A stretch of 64,000 nt of DNA, taken from NCBI RefSeq assembly GCF_008704855.1, contig NZ_CP023691.1, forward strand, positions 1,550,001-1,614,000, read 5' to 3'. Of this stretch, positions 35,365 through 43,834 are shown piece after piece. Positions within the stretch are counted from its first letter, which is position 1. Each line of letters opens with the position of its first letter. The notes beneath the pieces were generated by a model. The model ran no database searches. It was not told the DNA's origin and saw only the letters and a list, made by a program, of their open reading frames with translations. This DNA is from Streptomyces platensis (GTDB taxonomy: Bacteria; Actinomycetota; Actinomycetes; Streptomycetales; Streptomycetaceae). The position numbers were made by a program, and so were the translations under genes.

Positions 35365-36204
35365 GTCATATCTCCTTTGGGGCAGTACATCGACCTCCGC
35401 ACTGCGCGGACGCCGTGTCGCCGCAATGATTACCCCGCCCGGAAAATGACCGGAAATACAAAAGCACTCCCACCGACAGGAGCCGAGTGGGGGCACTTGA
35501 AGTTTTGGGAACCACAACTGCAACTGAGATCGACAGTAGCACGCCTCCAGGGTCTGCGTAGGTTAGACAATTCCACTCTGTTCGTTGCGGCAAAAACTCT
35601 CACTGCATGGGCCGTTAAACTCTCACCTCACGGGCACAGGTATTGATTCACCTGGGGTGCAACGATTCAGGAAGCCCGCCTTCTCGGTTCGGGCTTGTTC
35701 CCTCACCTCACCGAAGGCCACGTCGCACCAGGGGCGCGGCAATGGCGCACGCCAGTTCAGACGCCGCGCTGAGGCCGACGATCTGGCGCTCGTGATGAGG
35801 TACGTGCTCAGGGGCAGCTTGCTCGGCGTCACGTGGTTGGCGTCGGCGCCCAGCCGTTGCGCGGCTTCGTCGGCTTCGTCGGCTTCCCGAAGGAATGTCT
35901 GCGTCGTTGCCCGGTCCTCGGCTCGGGAGGCTGCTACGGCACCGGGAGGAAGCCCGTGCCATGGAGCGTGAGGTACCTGTCGTTCGTGGTGCACAAATCG
36001 CGCTGCACCACGGCCGCCCATCGTTCGCTAGCTGGAAGCGGCCAGTGGCCATCAGGCAGGGCTTGGCTGCCCAAAGGAGCCCCGCGCCGCTGCAGGGCCT
36101 CTCAGACAACCCTGGCCTGTCGATACCATCACTTGACGGAGACCGTCGACAAGGCTCACCACGCGAGCTGAGCCGGTTGCACTGGGGCTACCGTCAGGTC
36201 AGTG
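35365..36204. other. Leader of csp gene and unassigned sequence
   Basis: The first ~200 bp form a relatively A+T-rich leader and promoter region of the minus-strand cold-shock gene. The rest shows no convincing gene; a 9-bp tandem repeat (CGGCTTCGT, about 2.5 units) occurs near 35864-35890. The last part may hold the degraded N-terminus of the integrase (frame reading YRQVSDLRT near 36184-36210). Confidence 0.4.
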
Positions 36205-37258
36205 ACCTGCGCACCGCATCGACAAGCTACAACCGGAGCAACTAGAGCGGATGTACCGGGCGCTGCTCGATGCCGGGGGTGCCCCCTCGCACGTCGTGAA
36301 AGTGCACCGCATCCTGTCCCGCGCCTTGAAGATTGCCCATCGCCGACGCATCGTCGGTGAAAACGTCGCGACGCTCGTGGACCCTCCGAGCATCGACGAA
36401 ACCGAGGCGAATCCCTTCACCAAGGAGGAGGCCAAGGCGTTCCTCGAAGCGGCAGCGAAGCGACCCACTTCCATGCGGTGGATCGTGGGAGTCGGCATGG
36501 GGTTCCGGCAGGGCGAACCCTCGGTCTGCGGTGGCCGTATGTGGACCTGGAGGCTGAGCTCTTCCGTCCGGAGTGGCAGCTCCAGCGCCTCACGTGGCGA
36601 CACGGCTGTGACGACCCTCGTGCCTGCGGTAGCCGCCTCCACCGCTTCGACCCGTGCCCGCCCGGCTGCACCACGCACCGGAACTACAAGCGGGGTTGTC
36701 CGAAGCCCTGCCCCAATACGTGCGCCAAGCACGCGAGCGCCTGCCCTCAGCGCAGGGAAGGTGGACTCACCTTCACCCGACCCAAGACCAAGAAGAGCCG
36801 GAACGCCGTCCCGATCCCGCCCGTCTTCATCCCGTTCCTGCACGCCCACAAGGCGCAGCAAGAGGAGATGCGGGCTGCCGCCGAGGAGCTGTGGGAAGAA
36901 CACCATGTGGTGTTCTCACGGCCGGATGGGCGACCGCTCGACCCGCGGCAGGACTACGAGGAGTTCAAGGAGCTGCTCGCCGAGGCCGGGATCGACGACC
37001 GCCGCCTGTACGACGGGAGCCGCCACACGGCCGGCACGATCCTGGGCGTCGACATGCCCACGATCATGGAGATCCTGCGGAACACCGAGATCAGTCAGAC
37101 GAGGCGGTACGTGAAGGGCAGATCACACCTGTCGAAGGGACGCGATGCGGCGCATGGGCGAGTTCTTCGTGCCCGCTCCCGAGCGCCCCGCTGCGATCAA
37201 GGCTGATCCCGTCGACAACCGCGCGGCCCGCGCACGACGTCGCCGCCGCATCTGCTGA
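36205..37258 (+). pseudogene. Tyrosine site-specific integrase, multiply frameshifted
   Basis: Coding sequence continues across at least three frames. The core-binding part (HRIDKLQPEQLERMYRALLD, VVKVHRILSRALKIAHRRRI) runs to GFRQGE. A shift near 36518 leads to LGLRWPYVDLEAELFRPEWQ, with the catalytic Arg region, then the Cys-rich insert typical of Streptomyces element integrases, TRPKTKKSRNAVPIP, DGSRHTAGTILG (HxxR box) and RRYVKGRSHLSK (nucleophile Tyr). A further shift near 37138 reaches MRRMGEFFVPAPERPAAIKA and ends at 37258. It resembles AICE/pSAM2-type integrases and would have recombined at the nearby tRNA-Thr att site. Now inactive. Confidence 0.85.
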
Positions 37259-37354
37259 GGATGAGTTCCCAGGTGGGAGTCACTTCCGCCTGGGGACAGC
37301 CTCGATACGACGCAGGGTTCCCAAGCTCAGGCTGCACCGTCATGATGAGTCAGC

Positions 37355-38173
37355 GTGAACGACTTAGTAATGCCTCTCGTTGTCGCTGTGCTTGGGTTCG
37401 CTGCAACGGGCTTTGGGGCCGTTGTTGGAGCACGAGCAGTCAAGTTCGGCGCCGAGAAGAGCGCTGAGGCAGTCCGGCGGCAAGTACAAGACCAAGGCAC
37501 CGTTGAGCACGGCCATTGGCTAAGACAGCAGCGCTTCAACACTTATGAGAGTTTCCTCGAAGCCTGGGACGAGTGTCTACGTATCACCCAAGCATATGCA
37601 GACGCTGACAACTCAGACTCGACGGGTCTAGAGAACCTTCGGCTGGCCGCAGACCGCATGGCAGAGCGCGCACGACGCATCGCGATCTTGGGCCCCCCAG
37701 AAGTCACGTATGCGGCTGAGTCTCTGACAGAGACGATGCAGGAGGACGTCAAGGTCGCCGTCCGGTTCACCGAGGTGGCCCAGGCCGCAATAGCAGAGGT
37801 TGATGGGCGCCCGATACCCACCGAGGAGGCGTCCGAAGCAACAGAGGAATATCTGTGCCGCAGCCGACAGGTTGCGGAACTCGTAGCTACCCATCGAAGT
37901 CAGGGGCGTGACCTGGGCGAGCTTGATGGCCACCCCCTGTTGCGGGCAGCGATGGAGAGCATTGAGCGATATCGGCATGCCTCTAGAGAGGCGCGGGAAG
38001 CGCTGAGCGCGAACCTTGAGCGAATCTCCTCTGCTGCGAGCGAGGCGTTCTCAATGGGGGATGTACTCATACGCAACAAGCAAGCACGAGAACTCAGCCG
38101 GGAACGGTTCACGAGCGCCGCACGGGAGGCACTCAGCAAGGCATCCACCCCCGACCTGCAATCCGATCGATGA
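37355..38173 (+). CDS. Hypothetical membrane-anchored coiled-coil protein
   Basis: 272 residues from GTG 37355. One N-terminal transmembrane helix (VMPLVVAVLGFAATGFGAVV) is followed by about 230 soluble, charged, helical residues with coiled-coil character (LRLAADRMAERARRIAI, REAREALSANLERISSAASE). No enzymatic motif. Codon use is less GC3-biased than that of the flanking genes, fitting foreign origin. It sits between the dead integrase and the right att copy, a position that often carries cargo in integrated elements, and has its own terminator at 38324-38356. Function unknown. Confidence 0.65.
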   Translation: MNDLVMPLVVAVLGFAATGFGAVVGARAVKFGAEKSAEAVRRQVQDQGTVEHGHWLRQQRFNTYESFLEAWDECLRITQAYADADNSDSTGLENLRLAADRMAERARRIAILGPPEVTYAAESLTETMQEDVKVAVRFTEVAQAAIAEVDGRPIPTEEASEATEEYLCRSRQVAELVATHRSQGRDLGELDGHPLLRAAMESIERYRHASREAREALSANLERISSAASEAFSMGDVLIRNKQARELSRERFTSAAREALSKASTPDLQSDR

Positions 38174-38323
38174 GGGTGATCAACCCATGCGCTTCTAGCT
38201 CTACAGCGACCCCAGGAGCGGGAGTCCCTCGGCGCCCGTGAACGTGATTGAGACCAGGACTGAGACCGCTGACAGGCACACGGCCCACTTCCGGCGCCCG
38301 CCCTAACATCCGCTGAACGACAA

Positions 38324-38356
38324 AACCCCAGGTCAGAGTAGATCCGACCTGGGGTT
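38324..38356 (+). terminator. Hairpin before the right att copy
   Basis: AACCCCAGGTC (38324-38334) pairs with GACCTGGGGTT (38346-38356), 11-nt loop. It ends transcription from the 37355-38173 gene and lies 9 bp from the tRNA-derived repeat. Confidence 0.75.
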
Positions 38357-38364
38357 CTCACTGA

Positions 38365-38620
38365 GCCGCCTTCGGGATTCGAACCCGAGACCTACGCATT
38401 ACGAGACCGTGAGCAGTCACGTTGCCTGGTGCTACGTGGTGCCGCCTCGTGACGTATCTGCTGATCAGAGCAGGTGCACCGGGTTGCGCCGTGCTGACCC
38501 GTGCTGCCCTGTCCAAAGGCGTCTGTCCACCGGAGGACGTCACCCCTCGGCACGTGGCGGCCCTCCGCTGACATGCTGGCACCACGGAGTCTCGTTCGGT
38601 CACCGTAGTCCACGCGCTTG
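38365..38620. repeat. Right att-like repeat: tRNA-Thr 3' half plus element arm
   Basis: 38371-38409 is identical to 4841-4879 and has a better acceptor strand (GCCGCCT on plus, i.e. AGGCGGC on minus) than the left copy. As in the left copy, the anticodon-loop side does not continue into a tRNA 5' half but into an element-like arm. The ~210 bp to the right resemble those after the left copy (GTGACGT, GCTGATCAGA, GTCCAAAGGC, CACCACGGA). With the integrase 1.1 kb away, this is best read as an integration junction. Confidence 0.8.
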
Positions 38621-38685
38621 TCGACATCCAACAGGCGATGTTCTGGCGGCGTGGCCCGGGTCCGGTGTCGCGCGCTAAGGCGTCT

Positions 38686-38853
38686 TCAGCGTCCGGCCGG
38701 GGCGTCGGGTGATCCGAGCTGCTGCTGGATCAGGTAGAAGGCGAGGCCGACGAGACCAGTGCCGGTGGCGTAGGCGGCACCGCGCAGGGCGCTGGAGAGC
38801 AGGGCGGTGCGGCGGCGGGCGATCCACTGCCGCGTGCGGCGGATACTGTGCAT
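38686..38853 (-). CDS. Small single-span membrane protein
   Basis: 55 residues from ATG 38853, with GGAG 11 nt upstream. It reads MHSIRRTRQWIARRRTALLS, then a hydrophobic helix (AYATGTGLVGLAFYLIQ) and a short polar tail QQLGSPDAPAGR. A basic N-terminus followed by one membrane helix suggests an inner-membrane micro-protein with N-in topology. No family recognised. Confidence 0.55.
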   Translation of the reverse strand: MHSIRRTRQWIARRRTALLSSALRGAAYATGTGLVGLAFYLIQQQLGSPDAPAGR

Positions 38854-40200
38854 GGTGGGTACTCCGTTCTTCGGGGTGCTGTTGGTCCGGCGGGGGCTGG
38901 GCGGCCTAGGAACCTTCGGCCCACGCCGGACCTGCTTGTTTATTCAGGGGTGGTCGGCAAGTTCGTGGATGCGGTCGACCAGGGGGCGTCGAGCCAGCAG
39001 GCCAGGCGCCGTCGCCGGCGTGCTGAGGGGTCAGTCGGCTGAAGTCGCCTTCATGCCCCGGTGGGGACGGTCCGGCTGATGTTGTGGCGGGCGGAGTAGC
39101 CGGCGAAGTGCTCTGGAAGTCGGAACTCGAAACACGGTCAGGAACCGAGCCGCAGGGCTTGGCTACACTCAATACGCCTATCCCTTATGTCGATTGATGG
39201 TCTATCAAGGCAGCGAGCAGCACTCGCAGGCGTGCCGGGCGGCAGCCACCACCCAGGACCGTAGTGCCGCAGCCTGGGGCGGACAGATCAGGCCGTCGAA
39301 AACCGGCGCTGCCATGACGCTTATAGCGTTCACGCACGCAGGCTGCGTGGGTACATTAGTGAATACGCGCAGGTCAATGACCTGGCGTTCCCTTGTTGCC
39401 CCTTCAGCCGAGGAGGGGGCTCGCCCCTCTGAACCATTGGCCGAAAAGCACTGCATGATGCAGTCTCCCGTCTGGTGAGCCGAAGCAGCCTCTTTGCCAC
39501 GTGGCCAATATGCAGCAGCGCGCCCCGAGGCGGGCGAGATCCGGACCTCGGCCGCGAACGTCTCACTCTGGGGCGATCGCGAAGTTGACCGACTAGGTAT
39601 GATTCGTCGCGCTCTCCTCCGGCTCGCGCGGTCGGCCATTGGCCAAGGGTCAGGCAGGCCGGAAGCCGCCCCTGCGCGATATCACCTCGGACAAGCATCT
39701 GGCACCCCCAGTTCGACCAATACGCAGACGACAACAGCCCGCGGATTCCGGGCTGGTGCTCGACCAGCTTTCCCGGGTCGCAAGCAGAAGACCAGGAAGA
39801 CCCCCTTCCTCTAACAGGAGCCGGGGGTTCCTCCATGCGCTGACCTGCGGCGCATCCGGTGAAGCTCATGGAAACTGGCGCATCCGTCAGTAACGGCCGA
39901 ACCGGCACCCGCAGATAGACTTCCGCGCCGACACGGCGAACACCAGGACCAGCTTTTTCCGGAAAAGCGACTTCCGGTATATCGAGCAGGCGCAGAGGGG
40001 GCGCTGCCCGAACCCTCGACCACAGCTTGGCCACCGATCCGCAACCGCCCCCATGGTCGACCCCACTGGCCGGGTGCAGGGACATGAACTCAACGCACGC
40101 GTTGACGCTGCGGAAACCGGCGCCCCGGCTCAGGCGGAATACCCCAGGCCGTCCGTCGATTGGTCTTCTTGCAGAGATCACAGGAAGGGGGCGCTGGCTG
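38854..40200. other. Long stretch without a convincing gene
   Basis: About 1.35 kb right of the att copy. Several open frames exist on both strands, but their composition (Arg/Ser/Pro-rich, no motifs) looks like antisense or chance frames. G+C dips around 39160-39370. It may be degraded element sequence plus the promoter region of the DUF5655 gene. Confidence 0.4.
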
Positions 40201-41130
40201 GTGGCCGAGCTGATGTTGTTCCGGCGGGACGTGGACGGACGGGACGTGGAGCTGTCCGGTTCGACGGTGGCGCTGGAGGTGGAGCTGCAGCGGCGGGTCG
40301 AGGCCGGTCTGGAGCAGATGCTCAGCATCCGGTTCCTGGCGTCGGAGTACCCGACCGGTCCGTGGCACCGGGGCCGGATCGACACGCTCGGGCTGGACGA
40401 GAACGGCAGCCCGGTGGTGATCGAGTTCAAGAAGGGCTCCGACAGCGGGGTGCTGTCGCAGGCCGTCTCCTACCTCTCCTGGCTGGAGTCGGCGCACCAC
40501 GAGTTCGAGGCGCTCGTGCGGAAGGTGCTGGGCGTGGAGGCTGCCGAGTCGATCAACTGGCGTCGCCCGCGGATGGTCTGCATCGCGGCAGGCTTCTCCC
40601 ATCACGATCGCGTGGCCGTGCAGCGGTTGCCCGAGCGGATCGATCTGGTGCGTTACCGGGTCTTCGAGGGCGGCCTGCTGAGCCTGCTGCTCGTCGACTC
40701 CTCGCCCGGCTTCCCGACCGCCGCTTCGTCTCGGCGAAGCCGAGAGACGGTGGTCGCCAACGCGCCAGCGGCACCGGTGACTCCTCCGCCGGCGGGTGCC
40801 GGCCTCGTTCCGGAGTGCCTGCGGGACCTGTACGCGGAGCTGGACGATGCTCTGACGGCGTGGGGCGAGGTCGAGGTGGCGCCGCTGCGGCACTACATCG
40901 CCTACCGGCGGCTGGTGAACGTGGCATCGGTGCTCTTCCGTCCGAAGCACGAGGCGATCTTGGTCTATCTCAGACTCGACCCGGACACAGTCGAGTTGGA
41001 GGAGGGCTTCACGCGGGACATGCGCGGCATCGGGCACCTGGGGACCGGGGACCTGGAGGTGCGCCTCGCCTCGGCGGCCGACCTGGAGAAGGCGGCGCCA
41101 CTGATACGGCGGGCGTTCGAGGCGGCCTGA
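40201..41130 (+). CDS. PD-(D/E)XK nuclease-like protein with DUF5655 domain
   Basis: 309 residues. GTG 40201 is chosen because homologues begin M-A-[DE]-L-x-L-F-R and the preceding frame is non-coding; AAGGGGG lies upstream. The N-terminal half resembles an endonuclease NucS/DUF91-like fold: RIDTLGLDENGSPVVIEFKK has Asp and ExK spacing of the catalytic core, then SQAVSYLSWLESAHHEFEAL and PRMVCIAAGFSHHDRVAVQR. The C-terminal DUF5655 part carries LRHYIAYRRLVNVASVLFRP and GTGDLEVRLASAADLEKAAP. Probably a DNA-processing or defence-related nuclease; substrate unknown. A linker (about 180-205) is Pro/Ala-rich. Confidence 0.75.
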   Translation: MAELMLFRRDVDGRDVELSGSTVALEVELQRRVEAGLEQMLSIRFLASEYPTGPWHRGRIDTLGLDENGSPVVIEFKKGSDSGVLSQAVSYLSWLESAHHEFEALVRKVLGVEAAESINWRRPRMVCIAAGFSHHDRVAVQRLPERIDLVRYRVFEGGLLSLLLVDSSPGFPTAASSRRSRETVVANAPAAPVTPPPAGAGLVPECLRDLYAELDDALTAWGEVEVAPLRHYIAYRRLVNVASVLFRPKHEAILVYLRLDPDTVELEEGFTRDMRGIGHLGTGDLEVRLASAADLEKAAPLIRRAFEAA

Positions 41131-41139
41131 CGCAACGAG

Positions 41140-41186
41140 AAGGGCGGCTGGCGCATCGGTTTACTCGATGCTCCAGCCGCCCTTTT
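41140..41186 (+). terminator. Terminator after DUF5655 gene
   Basis: AAGGGCGGCTGG-CGCATCG pairs with CGATGCT-CCAGCCGCCCTT and is followed by TT, a textbook intrinsic terminator shape. Confidence 0.85.
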
Positions 41187-41391
41187 GGCGTCTGCGGCCC
41201 GCCAGCCCCGGCTTCTTCGCTCTCATGCTCATGCCTCCGGCCCGGCCAGGGCGAAGTCGTCCTTCGTCAGCTCGGCGTGGAGGCGCTGCTCAAGTGGTGG
41301 AGTGACCTTATTCGTAACGTGCGGTATTCCTCGGCGGACGCTCTCCCTCGTGGTCCGCAATGCGGCCAAGGGCTCGGCTCCGATGGGCGAA

Positions 41392-42330
41392 TCACCTGTC
41401 GGTGATCAGGGCCAGTCCATCGAGCATTGACGTGAGGCCGATCTCGAACAGTTCGTCCAGGTGCAGGTCGTAGCCGGCGTGGCCGAGGGAATCGATGACC
41501 CGGGTGAACGTCGGGTAGTCGCCAGAGGTGACGATCGCTTCAAGGGTCGGCGCCTGGGTGTCAAGCCACTGGTCTTCGGTCAGGCCCGTGGCATCCTCAG
41601 CCTGGGTTTCCCGTTCCAGATGGACTGCGATGCCCTGCACGTAGCTGTAGATGAGCACGTTCAGGTTGAGCATGGTCGTCGGGTCGAGTCCGTGCCCGTC
41701 AAGGGCGCTGAGCATCCACTCGGAGTAGGTCATCAGGTTGGGCAGCATCAGCGGGCGGGTGAGCGGGCCGATCTGCGCAAGCCAGGGATGTGCGCGGTGC
41801 AGCTCCCAGAGTGACCGGGCGCCCAACTCCAGCCGGGCCCGCCAGCGCCGAGGCGGCTCAGGGGGATAGGAGAGTTCGCCGAGGACCGCGTCGGCCATCA
41901 GGAGCACAAGGTCGTCTTTGCTGTTCACGTAGCGATAGGGCGACATGGTGGCGGCACCCAGGCGTGCGGCGATGCCCCGCATGGACAGCCCATCCAGTCC
42001 TTCTGAGTCGGCGATGTCGATGGCGGTGCGCACGATGCGCGCACGGGTCAGTTCGTGCTCGGGCGCGGGCGTCGGGCGGGGGCGCCGGCCTCGCGGGGGG
42101 CGGCGAGGGGGTGCCACCACGGTGCCGACGCGTGGCTGGGCCTGCACGATCCCCTCCTGGCGCAGGGTGTTCAGTGCCTTCGTCGCGGTGGCCAGCGCCA
42201 CGTCCCACTCCTTGGCGATCTGGCGCGTCGACGGGACTCGGTCGCCGGGAGCAAGCTCGCCGTCCTCGATGCGTCGCCGGATCTCCGCGACGATGCGCAG
42301 GTAGGGCGGAATGAGTTTCGAGGCCACCAT
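41392..42330 (-). CDS. GntR-TetR hybrid transcriptional regulator
   Basis: 312 residues with two DNA-binding domains. Residues 1-75 are a GntR winged helix (YLRIVAEIRRRIEDGELAPG, STRQIAKEWDVALATATKAL, EGIVQAQPRVGTVVAPP). After a Pro/Arg linker, residues ~92-145 are a TetR helix-turn-helix (IVRTAIDIADSEGLDGLSMR, IAARLGAATMSPYRYVNSKD), followed by a TetR_C-type ligand-binding domain. Such fusions occur in actinomycetes. It is divergent from a FAD monooxygenase, with a perfect inverted repeat between them, so it probably represses that gene and itself until a small molecule binds. Confidence 0.88.
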   Translation of the reverse strand: MVASKLIPPYLRIVAEIRRRIEDGELAPGDRVPSTRQIAKEWDVALATATKALNTLRQEGIVQAQPRVGTVVAPPRRPPRGRRPRPTPAPEHELTRARIVRTAIDIADSEGLDGLSMRGIAARLGAATMSPYRYVNSKDDLVLLMADAVLGELSYPPEPPRRWRARLELGARSLWELHRAHPWLAQIGPLTRPLMLPNLMTYSEWMLSALDGHGLDPTTMLNLNVLIYSYVQGIAVHLERETQAEDATGLTEDQWLDTQAPTLEAIVTSGDYPTFTRVIDSLGHAGYDLHLDELFEIGLTSMLDGLALITDR

Positions 42331-42342
42331 GCCCTCCTTCTT

Positions 42343-42406
42343 CCTGTACTAGGACAGAGATTACCAGGGAAGATGACCCTCACGACCCTCACTGCACTAG
42401 TACAGG
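42343..42406. promoter_or_regulatory. Candidate operator between regulator and monooxygenase
   Basis: CCTGTACTAG (42343-42352) and CTAGTACAGG (42397-42406) are exact reverse complements, separated by 44 bp in the divergent promoter region. Each half also contains a TACTAG/CTAGTA core suitable for a dimeric helix-turn-helix protein. The wide spacing could allow looping or two separate sites, matching a regulator with two DNA-binding domains. Confidence 0.6.
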
Positions 42407-42483
42407 GGCACAAAAACACCACTTGGCGGCGCTGCGCGTACGTCGTACATTCAGTGCGTACACCGTATGAAGAAGGGGATTCC

Positions 42484-43593
42484 ATGAAGACCGTGCTCGT
42501 CTCCGGTGCAAGCGTCGCCGGACTCACACTCGCCTACTGGCTGCGCCATCACGGCTATGCGCCGACCGTGGTCGAACGCGCCCCCGGCGTGCGTCCCGGA
42601 GGTCAGGCGATTGACGTCCGGGGTGTCGCGCTCGATGTCCTCGACAGGATGCACCTCCTGGAGCAGACTCAGCAGGCACGGACCCGGATGCGTGGCATGT
42701 CGATGCTCGACGGCGACGGCAACGAACTCTGGCGCTCCACCGACATGACTCTCAGCAGTGGCCGGCTCGACAGCGACGACATCGAGCTGCTGCGCGAGGA
42801 CCTCACGCACTTGCTGTACCGGCAAAGCCATGAGGACGTCGAGTACCTCTTCGACGACTCCATCTCCCTCCTCCAAGAGGGCGCGCACGGCATACGGGCC
42901 AGTTTCGAACGTAGCCAGGACCGCACCTTCGATCTCGTGGTCGGTGCGGACGGCCTGCACTCGAAGGTGCGGCAACTCACCTTCGGCCCGGAGCGACAGT
43001 TCATCCGTCACCTCGGCCCCCACGTGGCTGTCTTCAGCACCGACAACTTCCTGCACCTCGATGACTGGCAGGTATGGCTCCAGGACAGCGCCGCGAGCTA
43101 CTGCGTCTACCCAGTGCGCAACAACACCGAGATCAGGGCTACTCTCGGCTTCACATCGGAGCCCCTTGACTACGACTACCGCGATACCGAGCAGCAGAAG
43201 TCGATCCTCGCCGACCGAATGTCACATCTGGGCGGGGAGACCCCGAACCTGCTGAAGGCCATGTGGGAAGCACCCGATTTCTACTTCGACGCGATGGCTC
43301 AGATCCACATGGATCGCTGGTCGGAGGGCAGAGCAGTGCTGGTCGGAGACGCGGGGTACTGCCCGTCTCCGCTGTCCGGCCAGGGCACCAGCCTGGCCCT
43401 GGTGGGCGCCTACGTGCTGGCTGACGAACTCCGTAAGGCCGGCGCTGACCACCGCACGGCACTTACCCGCTATGAGGAACGACTGCGCCCGTTCGTCGAG
43501 TGCAATCAGGCACTCGCCACGGAGAACCCCGGGGGGTCTGCTTCCGAGGATTCCATGGAGCGAGCCAAGACCGCGATCACACTGGACGACTGA
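42484..43593 (+). CDS. FAD-dependent monooxygenase
   Basis: 369 residues from ATG 42484 with GAAGGGG upstream. Class A flavoprotein hydroxylase: FAD-binding VLVSGASVAGLTLAYWLRHH (Rossmann, with GASVAG), substrate-domain middle part, DG motif in VVGADGLHSKVRQLTF, and GD motif ALVGDAGYCPSPLSGQGTSL. Similar to TetX/PgaE-like enzymes that hydroxylate aromatic substrates or inactivate antibiotics with NAD(P)H and O2. Its control by the divergent GntR-TetR regulator suggests a substrate-inducible detoxification function; the substrate is unknown. Confidence 0.9.
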   Translation: MKTVLVSGASVAGLTLAYWLRHHGYAPTVVERAPGVRPGGQAIDVRGVALDVLDRMHLLEQTQQARTRMRGMSMLDGDGNELWRSTDMTLSSGRLDSDDIELLREDLTHLLYRQSHEDVEYLFDDSISLLQEGAHGIRASFERSQDRTFDLVVGADGLHSKVRQLTFGPERQFIRHLGPHVAVFSTDNFLHLDDWQVWLQDSAASYCVYPVRNNTEIRATLGFTSEPLDYDYRDTEQQKSILADRMSHLGGETPNLLKAMWEAPDFYFDAMAQIHMDRWSEGRAVLVGDAGYCPSPLSGQGTSLALVGAYVLADELRKAGADHRTALTRYEERLRPFVECNQALATENPGGSASEDSMERAKTAITLDD

Positions 43594-43834
43594 CCATTCA
43601 GCCCTGCCGGAGATGAGCAGGCAGGTGCGGCGTGGAGGACGGCGGCGAGTGGCCGGCTTCCTGGTAGCAGACGCCGAACTTCCAACGAATGCGCCTGCTG
43701 TGCGGCACCTCGGGTGCGCGAGACGGCCCGCTACCAGCCCTTCCCTCGGCCGTGACTGCGTCATGCAGTCGGATCCGGCTGGTTGCGAGCGTCGTGGCGG
43801 GTCGAGCCCAAAACCGTTGAGTTTTCCGCGACTT

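Noticed and set aside
39330..40430. 366-codon minus-strand open frame
   Set aside because: Partly antisense to the DUF5655 gene and otherwise low-information sequence; no start signal or motif.
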